The notes beneath the pieces were generated by a model, which saw only the letters and a list, made by a program, of their open reading frames with translations, was not told the origin of the DNA and ran no database searches. Positions 58,524-64,000 of a DNA stretch of 64,000 bases are shown here, piece by piece. Every line of letters begins with the position of its first letter. Positions within the stretch are counted from its first letter, which is position 1. The stretch is from assembly GCF_904831005.1 (NCBI RefSeq), contig NZ_LR882982.1, forward strand, positions 2,108,001-2,172,000. The letters run 5' to 3'. A program made the translations under genes and the position numbers. This DNA is from Microbacterium hydrocarbonoxydans. Its GTDB lineage: Bacteria; Actinomycetota; Actinomycetes; Actinomycetales; Microbacteriaceae.

Positions 58524-59561
58524 TCAGGGCCGATGGAACGGATCGTCGTACAGGCGCTCGGGGACCCTCAGCACGAAGACCGGAGTCCCGGAAGCCCAGA
58601 TGGCTGCGGCGCCGGCGCGCAGCAGGTCGATCTGCGAGTCGCCTTCTGAGATGATCTCGACGTCGGCCCCCACCACGCGCACTGACGCGCCGTTCACGGA
58701 ATGGACACCGTCTTTCGAGGTGGCCACCGGATAAGGCTCGTGCAGTTCTCGAAGATCGCTGAGGATGAATGTCGGACGCGACCCCTCAGGCGCCGCGAGG
58801 ACGTGCTTCGGACGATCGATGCCTGTGAGCACCAGCGCGGAGTCGATGCCGGCTCGAACCGCACCGAGGATGTCCGTGTCGAGACGGTCGCCGATGAACA
58901 GCGGCTTCTTCGCGCCGAAGCGCTCAGTCGCCTCTTCGAAGATGGGCACCTCGGGCTTGCCGGCGACGGTGGCGAGCCGACCGATCGCCGTGTGGACGGC
59001 CGATACCAGGGTGCCGTTCCCCGGTGCGACGCCCCGCTCGCGCGGGATCGTCCAGTCCGTGTTGGTGGCGATCCACGGAATGCCGCCCTCTTCCTCGGGA
59101 ACCTTCAGCGCGAAGGCGGCCTCGGCCAGGTCCGTCCAGGCCACCTCGGGTGCGAAGCCCTGCACCACGGCATCCGGGGAATCCTCGGCACTGCGGGTCA
59201 CGGTGTATCCGGCCTTCTCGGCTTCGTCCACGAGTCCTGCTCCGCCGACGATCAGAAGGGTCGCCGGCGGCGGCACGATCCCTGCGAGCAGGCGCATCGC
59301 GGCCTGAGGGCTGGTGATCACGTCGGCCGGGGCGACATCGAGTCCGAGACCCGTGAGGTGCTCCGCGACCGAAGCGTCGGTGCGCGAGGCGTTGTTGGTG
59401 ATGTATCCCAGACGCACCGACGCTGCTGCGGCGTTCAGGCTCTCGACCGCGTAGGGCAGTGCCCCCGGACCGGCATAGACGACCCCATCGAGATCAGCCA
59501 GCACGGCGTCGACGCCGTCGAGAGGAGTCCGCGACGCGGACCGCTTAGAGAACAGCCCCAC
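58524..59561 (-). CDS. HAD-IIA family hydrolase (NagD-like)
   Basis: A 345-residue phosphatase. LADLDGVVYAGPGALPYAVE holds the nucleophile Asp, YITNNASRT is motif II and FIGDRLDTDILGAVRAG motif IV. Members dephosphorylate sugar phosphates or nucleotides; Rv1692 acts as a glycerol 3-phosphate phosphatase. GTG start shares a base with the stop of the TPR gene. About 80 C-terminal residues beyond the normal HAD-IIA fold are also present. Confidence 0.9.
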   Translation of the reverse strand: MGLFSKRSASRTPLDGVDAVLADLDGVVYAGPGALPYAVESLNAAAASVRLGYITNNASRTDASVAEHLTGLGLDVAPADVITSPQAAMRLLAGIVPPPATLLIVGGAGLVDEAEKAGYTVTRSAEDSPDAVVQGFAPEVAWTDLAEAAFALKVPEEEGGIPWIATNTDWTIPRERGVAPGNGTLVSAVHTAIGRLATVAGKPEVPIFEEATERFGAKKPLFIGDRLDTDILGAVRAGIDSALVLTGIDRPKHVLAAPEGSRPTFILSDLRELHEPYPVATSKDGVHSVNGASVRVVGADVEIISEGDSQIDLLRAGAAAIWASGTPVFVLRVPERLYDDPFHRP

Positions 59562-61798
59562 TACGCGTCCTCGGACCCGTCGGATGCGTCGGACTTCTCT
59601 CCTGAGCTGCGATCCTGCTGTCCGGTCGGCCCGGTCGGCTCCTCCGAGCCGTCTGCGCCCTCGCCGAGGAGCTCGCGCACCTCGTCGTCGATCGACGGCT
59701 CGGCATCAGCATCAGCATCAGCATCAGCATCAGCATCACGGGTGTCGTCGTCGAACGAATCGTCGTCGTCGAAATCGCCCTCGATCAGGCCGTCCTCGAT
59801 GATGATCTCCTCGTCGCCGGCCTCGTCCACGCCGAGCGCTTCCGCGGCGACCTCGGCACGATGCGCCCAGAACTCGGCCTCCTCGGTGCGGCCGAGATCC
59901 TCGAGAACCGCAGCACGGGCAGCGAACAGCGCAGGACTCCACTCGAAGGCACGATCAGGATCGAGCTCAGGTATCTCGAGCTCGCCGAGCGCCAGCTCGA
60001 GGTCGCCCTGGTCCAAGCGAGCGCCTGACATCGCGATCGCGAGCGACACGCGGACAGGCGTGGTGAGCGCCGCCCGGTCGACCGCACGACCCGTTTCGAG
60101 AGCACGGTCGGGACGGCCGATGCCTCGCTCGCTGTCGACCATCAACGCGATCTGATCGTCCTTGCCGGAGATCCGGCGATACGTGCGCAGTTCACGGAGT
60201 GCCAGCGCGAAATCTTCGGTGGCATACGCGGTGATACCCAGCGTCTCGCGCACGATCGCGATGCGACCGGCGCGACGCGACGCTGCGAGGGCGTGCTCGT
60301 GAGCGAGTGCAGGATCCTCATCGATCAGCGTCGAGGCCATGGCCAGGTGACGCGCGACGAGATCGGCGTTCTCCTTGCTCAGCGTCTTCAGCTCGTTGCG
60401 TGCAGACGTGTGAAGGTCGCGAGCGGTGACCTCGTCGGGAATGTGCGGATCGTTGAAGCGCGGACGGTCGCCGGTCGCCTGCACCGGACGCTCGCGGCCT
60501 GCTCCCCCGCGCTGCGGGTAGGAACGCGACGAATCGCTGTCGTGTCGCGGTGCACGGTCGTCGCGGTTGTATCCGCCCGAACGGGGAGCGCCGCCGTCAC
60601 GGTTGTCGCGGTTGTAGCCACCCGAACGAGGAGCGCCACCGTCACGCGAGTCGCGGTTGTAGCCACCCGAACGAGGTGCGCCGCCGTCACGGTTGTCGCG
60701 GTTGTAGCCACCCGTGCGAGAAGCGCCGCCGTCGCGCGAGTCGCGACTATAGCCACCCGAACGAGGAGCGCCACCGTCACGATCGTCGCGGTTGTAGCCA
60801 CCCGAACGCGGAGCACCGCCGTCACGGTTGTCACGGTTGTAGCCACCCGAACGCGGAGCACCGCCGTCACGGTTGTCACGGTTGTCACGGTTGTAGCCAC
60901 CCGAACGCGGAGCGCCACCGTCACGGTTGTCGCGGTTGTAGCCACCCGAGCGGGGAGCGCCACCGTCACGGTTGTCGCGGTTGTAGCCACCCGAGCGAGG
61001 TGCGCCACCGTCACGGTTGTCGCGGTTGTAGCCACCCGAGCGGGGAGCGCCGCCGTCACGGTTGTAGCCACCCGCACGGGGAGCGCCACCGTCACGGTTG
61101 TAGCCACCCGTGCGCGGAGCGCCGCCGTCACGCGAGTCGCGGTTGTAGCCACCCGTGCGAGGAGCGCCACCGTCACGGTTGTAGCCACCCGAACGCGGAG
61201 CACCGCCATCGCGGTTGTCGCGGTTGTATCCGCCCGTGCGAGGTGCACCACCGTCGCGGTTGTCGCGGTTGTATCCGCCCGTGCGAGGTGCACCACCGTC
61301 GCGGTCGTCGCGGTTGTATCCGCCCGTGCGAGGTGCGCCACCGTCGCGGTTGTACCCACCGGAACGAGGAGCGCCACCATCACGCGAATCGCGGTTGTAA
61401 CCACCCGAACGAGGAGCGCCACCATCACGGTTGTAGCCACCCGAACGAGGCGCGCCACCATCACGGTTGTCACGGTTGTAGCCACCCGAACGAGGCGCGC
61501 CACCATCACGGTTGTCACGGTTGTAGCCACCCGAACGAGGCGCGCCACCATCACGGTTGTCACGGTTGTAGCCACCCGAACGAGGCGCGCCACCATCACG
61601 GTTGTCACGGTTGTAGCCACCCGAACGAGGCGCGCCACCATCACGCGAGTCGCGGCTGTAGCCGCCCTCGCGGCGTGGAGCGTCATCCCTACGGGCGCCG
61701 CTTCCGCGGTTCTGCTCCGGGCGGCCACCGGAAGTTCGGTTCCCGCGCGATCCATTGTCGTCATTGCGACGCGGACGGCGCTGTTCGTCTTCCGGCAT
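59561..61798 (-). CDS. TPR protein with long Gly/Arg/Tyr/Asp repeat N-terminus
   Basis: About 745 residues. After a short basic start (MPEDEQRRPRRNDDNG) come about 26 copies of a 12 or 15-residue unit, GGAPRSGGYNRDNRD and variants, covering roughly residues 45-418. Residues about 470-680 form TPR-like helices (EHALAASRRAGRIAIVRETLG, ALRELRTYRRISG), followed by an acidic tail with Asp-Ala repeats. The C-terminal part is the Rv1691 counterpart. Gly/Arg/Tyr-rich stretches in other proteins bind RNA and form condensates; this is inference. The gene starts 31 bases after the rRNA terminator. Confidence 0.85.
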   Translation of the reverse strand: MPEDEQRRPRRNDDNGSRGNRTSGGRPEQNRGSGARRDDAPRREGGYSRDSRDGGAPRSGGYNRDNRDGGAPRSGGYNRDNRDGGAPRSGGYNRDNRDGGAPRSGGYNRDNRDGGAPRSGGYNRDGGAPRSGGYNRDSRDGGAPRSGGYNRDGGAPRTGGYNRDDRDGGAPRTGGYNRDNRDGGAPRTGGYNRDNRDGGAPRSGGYNRDGGAPRTGGYNRDSRDGGAPRTGGYNRDGGAPRAGGYNRDGGAPRSGGYNRDNRDGGAPRSGGYNRDNRDGGAPRSGGYNRDNRDGGAPRSGGYNRDNRDNRDGGAPRSGGYNRDNRDGGAPRSGGYNRDDRDGGAPRSGGYSRDSRDGGASRTGGYNRDNRDGGAPRSGGYNRDSRDGGAPRSGGYNRDNRDGGAPRSGGYNRDDRAPRHDSDSSRSYPQRGGAGRERPVQATGDRPRFNDPHIPDEVTARDLHTSARNELKTLSKENADLVARHLAMASTLIDEDPALAHEHALAASRRAGRIAIVRETLGITAYATEDFALALRELRTYRRISGKDDQIALMVDSERGIGRPDRALETGRAVDRAALTTPVRVSLAIAMSGARLDQGDLELALGELEIPELDPDRAFEWSPALFAARAAVLEDLGRTEEAEFWAHRAEVAAEALGVDEAGDEEIIIEDGLIEGDFDDDDSFDDDTRDADADADADADAEPSIDDEVRELLGEGADGSEEPTGPTGQQDRSSGEKSDASDGSEDA
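59703..59739 (-). repeat. GCATCA hexanucleotide repeat (Asp-Ala codons)
   Basis: Six or so tandem GCATCA units code for an Asp-Ala run in the acidic C-terminal tail of the TPR protein. Confidence 0.85.
60548..61670 (-). repeat. Coding minisatellite of about 26 units (36 or 45 bp)
   Basis: Units of 45 bp (15 codons) or 36 bp (12 codons) repeat with high similarity, the most 5' ones on the coding strand being nearly identical at the base level. This points to recent expansion and likely length variation among strains. Confidence 0.92.
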
Positions 61799-61829
61799 GA
61801 TGCTCCCTGTTCTTGATGTTGTTAACGCA

Positions 61830-61859
61830 AAATGGCCACCCAACGATGGGTGGCCATTT
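61830..61859 (-). terminator. rRNA operon terminator
   Basis: A 13-bp perfect stem (61830-61842 with 61847-61859) with loop ACGA, followed on the minus strand by TTTTGCG, lies just past the 5S gene. Confidence 0.85.
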
Positions 61860-61870
61860 GCTTAAAAGAA

Positions 61871-61989
61871 GTCCGGCGGTGTCCTACTCTCCCACAGGGT
61901 CCCCCCTGCAGTACCATCGGCGCTGTGAGGCTTAGCTTCCGGGTTCGGAATGTAACCGGGCGTTTCCCTCACGCTATGGCCGCCGAAAC
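61871..61989 (-). rRNA. rrf: 5S ribosomal RNA
   Basis: About 119 bases on the minus strand, opening GTTTCGGCGGCCATAGCGTG and with CCGAACCCGGAAGCTAAGCC in the middle, ends paired (GCGGTGTCC). Boundaries are within a few bases. Confidence 0.93.
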
Positions 61990-62092
61990 ACTATTGATGT
62001 TTCAATCAAACACATAACAAAGTCATTGTCATGCGGTTCTCGACCGTACATCGAGAACCACTCAGTGGACGCGTAGCACCAACAAACGGTGT
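61990..62092 (-). other. 23S-5S spacer
   Basis: About 103 bases between 23S and 5S rRNA, including inverted segments TGCGGTTCTCGACCG and TCGAGAACCAC that would pair for RNase III-type processing. No tRNA is present in it. Confidence 0.7.

Positions 62093-64000
<1,908 letters not shown>

Noticed and set aside
60548..61670. Possible CRISPR array
   Set aside because: The repeats are in frame, without unique spacers of constant length, and there are no cas genes.
60293..61816. Plus-strand and third-frame open frames across the repeat region
   Set aside because: These arise from the periodic coding repeats of the TPR gene on the minus strand; the proteins are simple Ala/Val/Thr or His/Arg repeats without a start context.

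Overview
The window looks like a chromosomal segment of a high-GC Gram-positive actinobacterium, most likely family Microbacteriaceae and possibly Microbacterium. This rests on the roughly 70% GC coding style with frequent GTG starts, the GarA/OdhI-type FHA gene beside two MerR genes, the ImuA'-ImuB-DnaE2 cassette, the class II DAHP synthase, and a gene order from 40 to 62 kb that closely follows the Mycobacterium tuberculosis Rv1691-Rv1713 block as I recall it. No 16S rRNA is present to settle the genus. No insertion sequence, prophage or CRISPR array was seen.  Layout. 0-10 kb: class II DAHP synthase, PlsC acyltransferase, a long-chain acyl-CoA ligase on the opposite strand, peptide deformylase coupled to a MinD-like ATPase with a Glu-Pro spacer, and pyruvate carboxylase. 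10-15 kb: a lone ParA-type ATPase, two MerR regulators and a GarA-like FHA protein, a CopC-like membrane protein and dihydrolipoyl dehydrogenase. 15-18.3 kb: a type III polyketide synthase with a translationally coupled methyltransferase, a CYTH protein, a small acidic protein and a prepilin peptidase. 18.4-24.3 kb: the mutasome operon imuA'-imuB-dnaE2. 24.3-33 kb: accessory metabolism, with an XRE regulator, SDR, MFS exporter, zinc alcohol dehydrogenase, cupin, carboxymuconolactone decarboxylase-like protein, cyclophilin-like lipoprotein, and a TetR/hydrolase/MFS locus with a perfect 16-bp operator candidate. 34-39 kb: a lipoprotein, tRNA-Pro(GGG), small enzymes and a DUF222/HNH (13E12-type) gene behind a near-consensus SOS box.  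39-62 kb: a Nudix-NYN fusion gene, then two long housekeeping operons on the minus strand. The first is parA-scpA-scpB-rluB-tyrA-cmk-der, with every junction overlapping. The second is HAD phosphatase, small ORF, tlyA, nadK, recN, pyrG, Nudix, xerD. A MacAB-like efflux operon with an acidic lipoprotein sits between them. At the right edge a rRNA operon enters on the minus strand (partial 23S, then 5S and a terminator), followed 31 bases later by a gene for a TPR protein with about 26 Gly/Arg/Asp/Tyr-rich repeats.  Genes that appear to work together are: the three mutasome proteins (error-prone repair under SOS control), FHA plus MerR (central carbon and division control), ParA/ScpA/ScpB (chromosome segregation), and the 25-31 kb redox/export group. 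The least explained signals are an 18-bp imperfect palindrome repeated exactly at 24730 and 51594 about 80-85 bp before two unrelated genes, a 7-bp/21-bp nested tandem repeat at 39134-39252, and the low-complexity TPR protein behind the rRNA terminator. All functional calls are from reading motifs; no database search was run.
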